The notes beneath the pieces were generated by a model. It was not told the DNA's origin, searched no databases, and worked only from the letters and a program-made list of their open reading frames with translations. The position numbers were made by a program, and so were the translations under genes. From Teratosphaeria epicoccoides (taxonomy: Eukaryota; Ascomycota; Dothideomycetes; Mycosphaerellales; Teratosphaeriaceae): 64,000 nt of DNA. Below are positions 55,101 to 64,000 of this stretch, one piece after another. Location: positions 124,001 through 188,000 of the forward strand of contig JADDMT010000053.1 of assembly GCA_021401465.1 (NCBI GenBank). The letters run 5' to 3'. Within the stretch, counting starts at the first letter, position 1, and each line of letters begins with the position of its first letter.

Positions 55101-56565
55101 GCCGCCTCCAAATGCTAGGGGCGGCCGCGGGTCGAAGTTCATGTTTACCATCAAGATCATCGAGGCGGAAGATCTCAAAGCTGGTGATGCTAACGGATCG
55201 AGTGACCCGTACGTTGTCCTAGGCGATGAGTATCAGAAGCGTCTGGCCAAGACCAAGACTGTCTTCCAATCGCTCAATCCGCGATGGGATGAGACGGTCG
55301 ACATACTGACTACCGGGCCACTCAACGTCATCGCCACTGTGTGGGACTGGGACATGGTTGGTGATCACGACTGCCTCGGCCGGACGAGTCTCAAACTAGA
55401 CCCAAGTCACTTCAACGACTATTTGCCAAGGGAGTACTGGCTGGATCTGGATACGCAGGGCAGAGTGCTTGTGCGTGTCAGTATGGAAGGTGAAAGAGAC
55501 GACATTCAGTTTTACTTCGGCAAGGCATTCCGGACCCTCAAGCGTACGGAACGAGACATGGCACGTAAAGTCACGGATAAGTTGAGCGCATACATCCAGC
55601 AATGTCTCTCCCGCCGCACGTTGCGGGCATTGCTGGGACAAGGAACCCTAAGCAGCGCGAGAATGAATAGCGCGAGAGGCTACTTCAGCAAATTGTCCAG
55701 CCAAGTCGCCGGCAGGCCAATTAGCGTCGCCTCGCCTGGTCCTGGTCCCTCAGTAGCCGCGCCGGAGAACGTCAGCAACGCGCTAAAGCCTTTGCTGCAG
55801 TACTTTGACGACAACTTTGCTATAATGAAGCAAACATTGACGGACAGTGCAATGATCATGATCATGACTCGACTTTGGAAAGACACTCTGGTCACCATTG
55901 AAGGTCTTCTGGTCCCGCCGCTCAGCGATAAGCCATCTGGACAGAAGTCGTTGACTCAGCAGGAGGTAGACATCGTCTATCGCTGGTTGCAGATTTTATT
56001 CGACTTCTTTCACGCCTACGATGAGGAAGACAAGGTAGCAAATGGTGTCCCGCTGGATGTGCTGAAGAGTCCAAAGTACCATGATCTGCAGAATCTGAAC
56101 TTTTTCTACTTCGAGAGCACGGACAATCTGATCCGGACCAGTGATGGCATTGCACAGGCTACAGCGCGCCGGCAACAGGAGACTGCCGCAAGGCTCAACC
56201 GATTCTCTGCTCCGTCAACGTTCGGTGGCTGCGGACCAATGCTGCTGCCGATGAGTGGCACGCGCAGGACCAAGTCCATCATGATGTCGCGCAACCTTGG
56301 CACTATGCGCAAGGCGAAAGAGGAGAAGCGCAAGGAAGCACAGGCTGACCCTAACGATGATATGATCCTGCGTATCTTGCGTATGCGACCCGAGGCGGAG
56401 AGATACCTCAAGGATCGCAGCAGACAGAAGGAAAGACTAGCGGCCGCGGCGGCCGCTGAGGCAATTGTGAGGCAGAGCTTGCAGGCGTCACGCCAGGCGG
56501 CCAGGCAGGAGATGGTGAATAAGTCTTCGGGTGCAGCGAGACGGTGGGACACGATCCGGGAGTAG
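52183..56565 (+). CDS. C2 domain and Munc13-homology (MUN/MHD) protein, Git1-like
   Basis: A single 4.4-kb exon encodes 1,460 residues. The first 90 are Pro/Ser/Arg-rich. A long helical region with Munc13-homology character follows (about 100-960, with DPRAYYRALLKACL and LYRNVLSGVHDGLLRELFDT). A C2 domain begins at residue 985 (FTIKIIEAEDLKAGDANGSS, then DPYVV) with the Asp residues of the Ca2+ loops in GSSDPYV and WDWDMVGDHD. A second MHD-like helical block follows from about 1,200, and the C-terminus is Lys/Arg/Ala-rich. The layout matches Schizosaccharomyces Git1, needed for glucose-cAMP signalling, and the fungal DUF810/UNC13-like group. The lack of introns over this length is notable. 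Confidence 0.88.
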   Translation: MSSADLPADLLGLGHPESPTTSLPPTRHPTPNPSQPEPPPHPVMSSRRQHHSGRRTTSYGGREALGRAVSGSISGISGVSRKGLPVGEQDAYMYTLRAAYLVYLLQPRQKRVQHVANTSKPIQRSSTSINDMVKDFSLTRDSKSTRFPHGFMNALDKRISGVLVGTEKGPEYADATVKRTFANFLNAFKEPAFRKTMEKDRRVEDLLLIFYSKATGELQKGKQPDDDGWKLLVDRHVALFVRLVGSTLHNNDWTRDRPELSSRLKTLETKLLQHDQDLADERQRGGGQGGHSIEVEVPRSYEVRDMPLVISVCATFAKPTMQAQNDINAHREVWTEKAALKDLKEYQNHMMLNTHVTLTKDDFDLDESFEMWRKGEFADLSQMMLAIIQSNPDLARTTSGADAFPQLKAITSIDPGYGDLSRQMSGGAELDGNDQPVDMSGLNLGDSSPRDSFSSEAGQANFTFIPPDPRAYYRALLKACLTADLANEESTEREEAGVKLMSKQSLDLLSETAVRWRIPSFARLVLFMDVVREKYRHQEASLETLDAAFLFVKEPPPLDPKKSKVLGQPHQASLLDRSKWTVQDLALYRNVLSGVHDGLLRELFDTFQHCYENKPPSIGAVMYVLENHIYDDESFDKAPEDLDAFGNALREKLKEKARQKYQEILAKNVSDNAMEWEFYNVIQLGKAVTGLCEKIQKRYKKNPEVMGANPLTILVEEILPSFADDAKALVSRIMDLSKQKGEEGEVPIQDGFDLYRELVELRRFYAQALPGREFTFHIEELLQQFVWRWISLTDEKMINWVEGAVAHDDFQVRQQPADKETGHPPTEDERRSQSVMDIYQMFNQSIDQVAKLEWDDDLQYAKFMTAISKSIGRGVARYCELLETKFAKEMDRQTPEQEMRAQQTQREKWLAVAKEAWATGGKMSGEKIEPFQFWPESFVKINDIEYATLQLDKVEKEINVDACAAVIQERDPSPPPNARGGRGSKFMFTIKIIEAEDLKAGDANGSSDPYVVLGDEYQKRLAKTKTVFQSLNPRWDETVDILTTGPLNVIATVWDWDMVGDHDCLGRTSLKLDPSHFNDYLPREYWLDLDTQGRVLVRVSMEGERDDIQFYFGKAFRTLKRTERDMARKVTDKLSAYIQQCLSRRTLRALLGQGTLSSARMNSARGYFSKLSSQVAGRPISVASPGPGPSVAAPENVSNALKPLLQYFDDNFAIMKQTLTDSAMIMIMTRLWKDTLVTIEGLLVPPLSDKPSGQKSLTQQEVDIVYRWLQILFDFFHAYDEEDKVANGVPLDVLKSPKYHDLQNLNFFYFESTDNLIRTSDGIAQATARRQQETAARLNRFSAPSTFGGCGPMLLPMSGTRRTKSIMMSRNLGTMRKAKEEKRKEAQADPNDDMILRILRMRPEAERYLKDRSRQKERLAAAAAAEAIVRQSLQASRQAARQEMVNKSSGAARRWDTIRE

Positions 56566-57373
56566 CGTTCTGCGGACGGTGTTGCCAAGAGGGTTGTTAA
56601 AGGTGAAGTTGTGCGAGCGGAAGACGATGGGGTTGGTCGGGATTGTACAGCTGCGTTGGTGAAGAGGTAGGATGGATTGAGATTGTATCTTTGGCTTTAT
56701 TGAGTGGGCTTAGCGATCATGGCGGAATCGGAATGTGCATGGCATGGCTTGGAGCGGGATCGATTTGTGGCGGTGGTGCATTTGCTTGCGGGTTGTGACT
56801 TCATAGGACTTGAATGATGAGGGCACGCCTTTCGAGATTGGCATAATGCAGACAGCTTGGAAGGAGCATATGCTAATACGTTATGCATCCGCGAGCTATA
56901 TGTTGTGTTGACGAGATACTTGACATTGACTGCAAACCGTGAGGTCAAGAAGGACAAAGGTAGGAATAGAATGGTCTGCGCAGTGAAGATGACCACTGGT
57001 CTTGACTGCGCCCTTACCTCTCTGCCTTGTCCCACCCGGAGCCTCTGCTGTTGTGCCGCCCGATTTGTCTTGCGAGCTGGTCAGCCCCTGCTGCTCCGGG
57101 ACGCGAATCTGCAGGAGGATGTCGTGATAGCGGTCAATCTTGTCCCGCGCGCTACTTGTGCTGCAAACGCTGTCGTGAATGCTCTCCTCGGGCGATTCAC
57201 GTGACAAGTGTCGGATGGATTACTGGGCAGTCACTAAATAGCAGACCAGCGCAACGTCGGTCCAGGTTACGCGTTCCATGAGCTCTAAGCCCCACGACGA
57301 CGGCGGACGAGCACGATGAAGCCATCACACGCCTCGGTGTAAAAGTCTCCGCAGCGACTGATCGCGCGCAACG
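56566..57373. other. Intergenic, 808 bp
   Basis: The 3' flank of the C2-Munc13 gene and upstream region of the zinc-ribbon gene. No other gene was seen. Confidence 0.5.
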
Positions 57374-57965
57374 ATGGCTCTCATCTTCACCTGCGGAACA
57401 CACAGTGAGTTCCGGCGCACGACGAGACAAACCCCCCCCCCCCCATCGCTGACAACACCACCCGCCCCAGCCTTCCACTCCCTCCTGCCCGGATACGAAA
57501 ACATCACATGTCAGTGCCAGAACTGCGGTAAGCTCTCGCCCCGCCAACCCGACACATCTGCCTTCTCCAGACCCGTGTCCTGACGAGAAAATAAAACATC
57601 TCCCCAGGTAACTTCAGCGGCAAAGTCACCAAGCGCTGGTCCGTCCACCAACCAGCCCATCAAGGTACCTTCACCTTCGACCCCCCGACACCACGACTGA
57701 CTCGGTCAACAGGGAGTGGTTCACGTTCTGTTTCGTCCCCATCATCCCTTTCTCCCTGAAGCCCTGGCACGAAGTCAGCTGTCACATCTGCCGCTTCCAC
57801 CAGGACATCAAGTATCGACCCGACGTGCAGCAGCAGATGGACGGGGGAGGGGGACAGGTGATCCCAATGCAGAGTCAGGGGGGACCACAGGGCTGGGCGG
57901 GAGGGGGTCAGCCGCCGCAGGAGCAGCAGCAGCAGCAGCAGCAGGGGCCGCCGGTGTATAAGTAG
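57374..57965 (+). CDS. Small zinc-ribbon protein, four exons
   Basis: Exons 57374-57404, 57471-57527, 57608-57638 and 57713-57965 give 123 residues. The third donor is GTCCGT (57639), needed to produce KRWEWFTFCFVPIIPFSLKP, a block conserved in fungal zinc-ribbon proteins. Two CxxC-type pairs are present, CQCQNC in exon 2 and CHIC after WHEVS, a split zinc ribbon flanking a short hydrophobic stretch. The C-terminus is Gly/Gln-rich with a polyglutamine run before PPVYK. The function of this family is unknown. Intron 1 contains a run of 13 C at 57432-57444. Confidence 0.82.
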
Positions 57966-58332
57966 GGTGGGGAGGAGGAGGGGTGGGTGGGTGGTGGTGG
58001 TGTTCAGGCGCTTGCGGGTCTGAAGTTGGGATACCAGAATTATATGGAACGGAGGATGACATGCATGGTACTCGGGGATGTATCCTCCTGCTGGCCACGC
58101 ACGGGTGCACGCCAAGCTTCGGGCTGCCGAGCTGGTCGAAGGCAAGAATGTGATGGCAGTCTGTGTGACCGTCACCTGCTGGGCACTTGCTTCGAGATCG
58201 TCACCATTGATCACGCTTCAACTCTCAAAAAAAGGTATCCGTCAGGCCTACACACACACGCTGGCATTAGGATGGGCTTTTTCGCGAATTCGCCATCACA
58301 CATGTGACTCCCAGAAGATTATATCGGCCTCC
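57966..58332. other. Intergenic, 367 bp
   Basis: Spacer between the convergent zinc-ribbon and urease genes; G-rich near 57966-58010. No feature recognised. Confidence 0.5.
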
Positions 58333-59146
58333 TTAGTAAACAAAGTACGCCTGCGCGAGCGGCAGTTCCGTCGAAGGCTCAGCCGCCAAGACCACGCCAT
58401 CGGCCTCGACCGTCTTGCGTCACACGAGAGTCAGCATCCACACAGGCAGACGGAATCGACGTCAAAGAAAGACACGGAGATGATTCGGAACTCACATATC
58501 TCTCAGCATCCACCTTCATCCTCGGCCTCGTATCATTGAACTTCATATCCCCTTTCCGCACCCTCCTGCACCCCTCCACCGCCCGCACCTGTTTCCTCAA
58601 CCCGTACGTCCCCACCACCCGCTTCTCCATACTCCTCTTGCTCACCCACGCCACGCTCGTGTCCGGCACCCACGCGCCAAATTGCGGCCGCATCATCACC
58701 GGCTCGACCGTCGGGATGCTCGCGTTCGGGTCGCCCATCTGACTGTACGCAATCATCCCGCCCTTGATGATGTGCGAGGGTTTTGTGCCGAAATTCCGAG
58801 GGTGCCAGAGGACGAGGTCTGCGAGCTTGCCGACTTCGATGCTGCCGATGAGGTGGGCCATGCCTTGAGTGATGGCCGGGTTGATGGTGTATTTACTGAT
58901 GTAGCGTTTGACGCGGAAATTATCTGCGTCGGTCCCCCGGTCTTCCGGGAGGGGGCCGCGTTGGAGTTTGTTTTTGTGCGCGGTGTTCCAACTGCGGAGG
59001 ATGACTTCGCCGCAGCGGCCCATGGCTTGGGAGTCGGAGCTCATCATCGAGATGGCGCCGAGGTCGTGCAGGACGTCTTCCGCCGCGATGGTCTCGGCGC
59101 GGATGCGAGATTCGGCGAAGGCGACGTCTTCGGGGATGTTGCGGCT

Positions 59147-59183
<37 letters not shown>

Positions 59184-61021
59184 TCGAGCGTGTTGCCGGT
59201 GTAAGGGCGGGTCGGGTTTGTGGAGCTGGGGAGGACGTTGTCGTGCTCGACGACGCTGATGATGTCGGGGGCGTGGCCGCCGCCGGCGCCTTCGGTGTGG
59301 TAAGTGTGGATTGTGCGGTTCTGAAAGGCTTGCACGGTCGTTTCCACGAAGCCGGATTCGTTGAGGGTGTCGGTGTGGATCATGCATTGCACGTCTTCTT
59401 CGTCGCAGACTGTGAGACACGCGTCGATGGCTGCGGGGGTCGTGCCCCAATCTTCGTGGAGTTTGAGACCGCAGCAACCGGCCTCGATCTGCTCTCGCAA
59501 GGGCGTGGTCTCGGCATCATTGCCTTTGCCCGTGATGCCCACGTTGAGTGGGAGCTGATCGGTCGCTTGCAGCATCCTTTTGATCAACGTTCTGCTCGGC
59601 GTGCAGGTGGTGGCATTTGTGCCAGTGCTTGGGCCTGTGCCTCCGCCCAGGATGGATGTGATGCCCGACGCAATCGCCTCGTAAGCCTGTTGTGGACAGA
59701 TGAAGTGGATGTGCGTGTCGAAACCTCCGGCAGTGACGATATCGTGTTCCGCGGCAATGACATCGGTGTTGGAGCCCACGATCATGTCTGAGTGCACACC
59801 GGCCATGACATCTGGGTTTCCCGCTTTGCCGATGCCTGCGATGAGACCATTCTTGATGCCGATATCTGCTTTGTAGATCCCGGTGTAGTCGACGATGAGC
59901 GCGTTGGTCACGACAACATCCAAGCAGTCTTGGTCGCTGACTCCACTCGCCTGGCCCATGCCGTCACGGATCGTCTTCCCGCCGCCGAACGAACACTCGT
60001 CGCCGTAGACGGTGCAGTCCTTCTCCACCTTGATCCACAGATCAGTGGCGCCCAACCTGACTCGATCACCGGTGGTCGGACCGAAGATGGCGATGTAGTC
60101 TTCCCGGCTCAGAGTGAAGGGGTCAACAAGCGGCTGGTCGCTCGCCGGCTCAGGCACGTGCAGGAACCCACCTTCCTGCATGTGGCGAACGACGTTCTGA
60201 GCGATGCTCTCATCGTGTATCGATCCTGTCGCGAGGCCGTTCCCGCCCTTGATGACCTGCGCGCCGGCGATCTGCACCAGCGTGACCGTCTTGGCGTCGC
60301 CCGGCTCGAAGCGCACACTCGTGCCCGCGGCAATGTCCAGGCGGAAGCCATGCGCGCGCACTCGGTCAAACTCCAGCTTGGGATTGACCTCGATGAAATG
60401 GTAGTGAGAGCCAACCTGGATCGGTCGGTCGCCCCGGCTCGTCACCTTCAATCGGATCCTCTTCCTCCCCGCATTCATCACGATCCTGCTCTCCCCTCCC
60501 CTCACCGCCACCACGGCGCCCGGCTGCTTGAACGCCTCATCCCCCGCCTCATCCCCCGCCTCGTCTCCCGCCTCATCCCCCGCCTCGTCTCCCGCCTCAT
60601 CCCCCGCCTCGTCCCCCGCCTCCCGCCCCTCCCCCGGCGGCCACGGAAACTGGCTCAAGTCCGGCACGGGAAGGAAGCTGCCATACAACGCTCGCTCCAG
60701 ATTCCCATCGTCGCCCGCAATCGGCTGGTGCACCGTCACCAGGTACGTGCCCGTGCGGAAGGTGCCTTCCACCTGCAACTCGGTCAGGCTGTGCGGCACA
60801 CTCGGCAGCACGTGTCGTCTCCCCAGCAGGCCCGAGCCGAGCGACATGAGCTCGGCCACGCTGTGTCGGCCATCGCGGATCAATTCCTGCAAGACGCTGG
60901 CGATTAATCCCACCGCTTCCGTGTGGTTCAGCCGCACGCCGCGTGCCAGTCGTCGCTGCGCCAACAGCCCCACTTGGCTGATGACCAATTTGTCCAGCTC
61001 TCTGGGTGCCAGTTGCATCAT
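58333..61021 (-). CDS. Urease, with in-frame acidic tetrapeptide repeat
   Basis: Exons 61021-58496 and 58413-58333 give 868 residues. The 82-bp 3' intron is required: without it the frame ends in unrelated sequence, while splicing gives the proper urease tail ending LPLAQAYFVY. The protein is the single-chain fungal/plant type: gamma (MQLAPRELDKLVISQ), beta, then alpha subunit regions. Active-site landmarks include HIHFICPQQ, the carbamylated Lys in GLKLHEDWG, HTDTLNESGF, and the mobile flap CHHLSRNIPEDVAFAESRIR. Nickel insertion would need UreD/F/G proteins encoded elsewhere. The protein splits urea to ammonia and carbamate in the cytosol. Between the gamma and beta regions there is a run of seven [A-G-D-E] units, an insertion not expected in the family. 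Confidence 0.96.
60531..60620. repeat. 12-bp minisatellite inside urease (about seven units)
   Basis: On the plus strand, units of GCCTCATCCCCC alternate with GCCTCGTCTCCC-type variants. In the urease frame they encode seven Ala-Gly-Asp-Glu tetrapeptides between EGRE and FKQPGAVV. Units differ mainly by third-codon-position changes (GAT/GAC, GAG/GAA style), so the repeat keeps the protein constant. The length is a multiple of three and the flanking urease sequence is intact. Confidence 0.93.
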
Positions 61022-61351
61022 GATATTATGGTGATTTATGATTACATCAAATGTATCTGGCGCGTGTTCGCGGCCTGGTTACTACTACACAAGAGTAATA
61101 AACATTGAAAAACTCCCTCCTCCTACTTGATTATTCCACGTGATAGCAAGAAGCTGAGGGGAGCTCGATGGGTTGAAGAGGGGTGGGTACCTAGGTAGTA
61201 CCTGTGACCGACATTACATATGTATTTTCTGCTAGACGAAGAACAAGCCTACATTTCATCTTCTGGCTAGCAGCATGATCATGACCAGATATCTTGTCCT
61301 CCACACCCCCTCAAACCCGCCAATACCCTCCCGCGACACGCGATGATGATT
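61022..61351. other. Intergenic, 330 bp
   Basis: The urease upstream region and the 3' flank of the HMG-box gene. AT-richer than its surroundings; no feature recognised. Confidence 0.5.
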
Positions 61352-62621
61352 CTACGCCTCCGACTTTCTCCTCTTCCTCTTCCCCTTCTCCTTCTTCGCC
61401 GGCTCGTACGACGTCATCTGTGCCACGGGCGCGTCTTCGCCCGCAGTAATCGTCTTCTTCGACCTCTTCTTCTTGCCAGTCTCGCCAGTCACCGGAGTCT
61501 CAACAACAGCCTTCCGCTTGCGGTTCGGGCTGAAAGAGCCAGCAGGCACAGGTGTCTCGACGCTGCTGACTTGACCACCCGCCTTGCTCGTCTTGGACGA
61601 TTTGGGCGTCTTGGCAGGAGGCGGTGGAGGAGGAGGAGCTGCTTCCTCTTCTTCATCCTCGTCAGACTCGTCGCTGCTTTCCTCGGATGAGTCATCGCTG
61701 CTATCATCTTCGTCGTCGTCGTCGTCGTCGTCATCCTCGTCCACGTCAGCATCTGCGCCTTCAGCGGCCGTACCATCGACCTTCGCGACGCCGTCATCAA
61801 GCTTCCCACCACTCGCCTTATATGCGGCAACTTCTTTTTCGTAATCCTTCAAGGCACGCTGGTACGCATCGCGGTATGGCTGCTGCTCTTCCTTGCTCAA
61901 CTTGTTCCAGCGCTCAGTAGCCTCCTTTGACAAGTCCCCGGGCTTCTGAGGCGTCCCACCCGCCTTCTCGGCCAACTGCGCGGCGAGCGGGCCGCGCTGC
62001 TCTTGCAGGTATCGGAAGTACGCAGTCAAAGGCCTCTTGGGCGCATTCGGATCCCGCTGCTTGTACGCTCTCTTCTGCCGCTTCACCACCTTTCCATCCG
62101 GCCCAATCTCGCCCGGCTGAAGGGCGGCTCCATTCGGCTGTGCTGGCTGTGCTGCTGCACCACCCGCGTGAAGAGCCTGTTGTGCGAGCTGGGCCGTGTT
62201 GGCGAGCTGGTCGAAGGGTTGCGTGAGGTAGGACACGTTAAGCGAACTGTCGCCGGCAAGCACGACGTTGGTGTGGTCGATGTATGCCTTGACGGCCTTG
62301 TCAATGCTGGAGGACAAGCTCATGTATGCCGAGCTCAACTATGCCGTCGCGTTAGGCCAATCTTCACGTTCAAACGATCGCAAGCCCGCGCGCATAGTCG
62401 CGTAAGTAGGCGCGATCGCCCACCGCCATTTGGGTGCTCTACTTACAGCATCGCGCGTCCTGATGAACTGATCTACATCAATGCTCACGTTCTTCTTACC
62501 CGCAGGCGCCATGTCCGCATACGGCGCGGTGTACTGCGGCGTGCCCTGGACGAGCTGGTCGCCGCCAAAGTACGGTGGCACCTCATACGCGAAGTTGTTG
62601 AAATTCTGGTTATGATGATGA

Positions 62622-62654
<33 letters not shown>

Positions 62655-62659
62655 GCCAT
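61352..62659 (-). CDS. HMG-box chromatin protein
   Basis: Exons 62659-62447 and 62338-61352 (108-bp intron) give 399 residues. The N-terminus has polyglutamine and polyhistidine runs, encoded by trinucleotide repeats at about 62609-62647. Residues 60-90 are a conserved helical block (DVDQFIRTRDALSSAYMSLS across the splice junction). One HMG box spans about 167-240: DPNAPKRPLTAYFRYLQEQR, with WNKLSKEEQQPYRDAYQ forming the third helix. A very acidic Asp/Glu/Ser stretch follows at about 265-300, then Pro runs and a basic C-terminus with KKKRSKK. The layout suggests a nuclear DNA-bending protein of the Nhp10 or Hmo1 type; which one is uncertain. Confidence 0.9.
61709..61743. repeat. Trinucleotide repeat coding for acidic residues
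   Basis: A CGT/CGA-type triplet run on the plus strand, encoding a polyaspartate stretch in the acidic domain of the HMG-box protein. Typical coding microsatellite. Confidence 0.75.
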
Positions 62660-63110
62660 TGGGAAGACTGAAAGCGATGATAATGAAACCCTTAGTGAAT
62701 TTGATGGGCGGCGGTGGCGACGATGCGACAGTTAATGTCAAGCAAATTTGATGGGGCTGATGAGCTGAGGAGGGAATGAACGAGGGGAGAGGTTTGGTGG
62801 GTGGTTGGCTAATAATCCAGAAGTTGGCGAGATTGCTTCATCAGCCGAGTGCATTAGTCGTGGGACGCACGTCAACGGTTCGGCAGCGCTTTCAACGAGA
62901 TCGTGCGGGCGAGCGACTTGTGATGTGCCGAGTAAGGCGAAGAAATAACTATACACATGCGTCTGGATCGTACAAAGCAGCAGTCTCACGCAATGATCGT
63001 TAACTCGAGCTCAGCCCGGCTGTGTCGGTATCACGTCTTTCCCATGTCTCTCCCATGTCCCGCCCTCGGAACGCGGGAACTCCTCTTGTCGCCTGGCTGT
63101 AGTGTCGCAG
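62660..63110. other. Intergenic, 451 bp
   Basis: The upstream region of the HMG-box gene and the 3' flank of the Rax1-like gene. No other feature was seen. Confidence 0.5.
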
Positions 63111-64000
63111 TCACAAGCGTTTGCCTGGCACAGCGATGAAGAGCGCACACAGTGCTGCATCGATGAAGAGAATCCAGCCCAGGCACATCAGTGCTCTCTT
63201 GTTCAGCAACTTCCTGGGCACCAAGTCAGCGTCACAGTCGTAACAATGGGACAAAGTGGCATGCACTTACCGCACGAAAGGCTCCTTGATCTGGTGCACA
63301 CTACCGAGGGTGTATTCGCTGTAGCCGGCCAGCGCCAAGATCGGGTCGAGCATGTACTGGTGGCTTGCCGTGAGATAGACGCCGACCGTGAATGGCAAGA
63401 TCGCCCAACACCTCGTGGCGGCGCTCTTGTGGAGAAAGACGAGAATGAACGCCGTCCAGAAGGCGGCGAACAGCGACACCAAGCCCACAATGAGCCTGAG
63501 CAGCATGCTAGGCTGGACCAGGTTCCCGAGAGCCTTGGCACGGAGGAATCCCGGGAACGCGTCGCGTTCCATGGCCTGGAAGACATAGTCCTTTGCTGCG
63601 TCGAAGACCTCAGGGTCGTCTCTGCCTTCCCTTTCAATGGCGTTGGTGATGTCGCTGAGGATGCCCTGTGGCAGGATGATCTCGCGCTCGGCACCAGGCA
63701 GCAGGAAGGTGTAGAGGATCTTCTCGGCGCTGGCTCGGATGTCCGCACGTGCGACGGTGTGGTTTGGCGAGCCCGTGCTGCTGCTGTTATGCAGCGGCGA
63801 GTGCGAGCCTGACTGCCCGGTCATGAAGCTTGGACGTGAAGCGTAGTCCGAGGCGGGTGTGCCGTGGTCGCTATCTGGACGTGGCTGATGACTGCCTTGA
63901 CTGTTCTGCGGTGAGTGCCTGGGGCCGCTGTTGCCGTCGTTTCGCAGGAAGGCAGACAGGCGTTGATCATGATCCAGGCGGTCTTTGCCCCACACCGCCG
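63111..64000 (-). CDS. RGS-domain membrane protein, Rax1-like (5' part outside window)
   Basis: The gene runs off the right edge. Visible exons are 64000-63271 (partial) and 63213-63111; the 57-bp intron restores a C-terminal TM segment, LMCLGWILFIDAALCALFIA, ending PGKRL. The visible part begins with a Ser/His-rich linker, then the end of an RGS domain (EVFDAAKDYVFQAMERDAFP), then hydrophobic segments (MLLRLIVGLVSLFAAFWTAF, then WAILPFTVGVYLTASHQYML). The order RGS, then three TM segments, with HQYMLDPILALAGYSE, matches Rax1/RgsA-type fungal proteins, which mark cell poles or affect G-protein signalling. The N-terminal half of the RGS domain is outside the window. Confidence 0.85.

Noticed and set aside
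58682..60907. Long plus-strand open frames of 369 and 371 codons opposite urease
   Set aside because: They are antisense shadows of the urease coding sequence; their composition follows the codon structure of the other strand and no family motif appears.

Overview
The window is nuclear DNA of a filamentous ascomycete. Genes carry short GT-AG introns (about 48 to 108 bp) with CTGAC/CTAAC-type branch points, coding density is moderate, and housekeeping genes such as RPB2, ROK1, ATP synthase subunit g and urease read as fungal proteins. A Dothideomycete, perhaps of the Mycosphaerella group, fits the protein flavour, but that is inference. I rebuilt gene models by eye from reading frames, splice signals and family memory; no search was run. 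No tRNA, rRNA, CRISPR array or intact transposon was found.

Left part (1-14 kb, mostly minus strand): a SNF2/RING ATPase of the Uls1 type running off the left edge; a six-exon MFS transporter with an N-terminal disordered extension of about 840 residues and a suspicious in-frame TAG; a nitrilase-superfamily omega-amidase; a diverged 181-bp tandem duplication; a decayed pyruvate decarboxylase pseudogene; and a DHA1-type drug:H+ antiporter. Both TAG codons and several differences between the repeat copies are CpA to TpA changes, as RIP (repeat-induced point mutation) would leave.

14.8-25 kb: a probable TFIIH Tfb6-like protein and a monocarboxylate-transporter-like MFS protein, followed by three neighbouring genes that match the non-phosphorylated L-rhamnose pathway: aldolase (LRA4-like), lactonase (LRA2-like) and L-rhamnose dehydrogenase (LRA1). 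The dehydratase step (LRA3) is not in the window. ROK1 and ATP synthase subunit g follow, sharing a short divergent promoter.

25-34 kb is gene-poor. A family 2 glycosyltransferase related to filamentous-fungal hyphal-growth enzymes sits alone between deserts of 4.4 kb and 3.1 kb.

34-64 kb: RPB2; a four-exon, about 1,300-residue disordered membrane protein of unknown role; a DUF2231 membrane protein beside a Ccc1/VIT1-type metal transporter; an SDR; a bHLH factor; a Git1-like C2/Munc13-homology protein; a small four-exon zinc-ribbon protein; urease with an unusual in-frame 12-bp minisatellite; an HMG-box protein; and a Rax1-like RGS-domain membrane protein running off the right edge.
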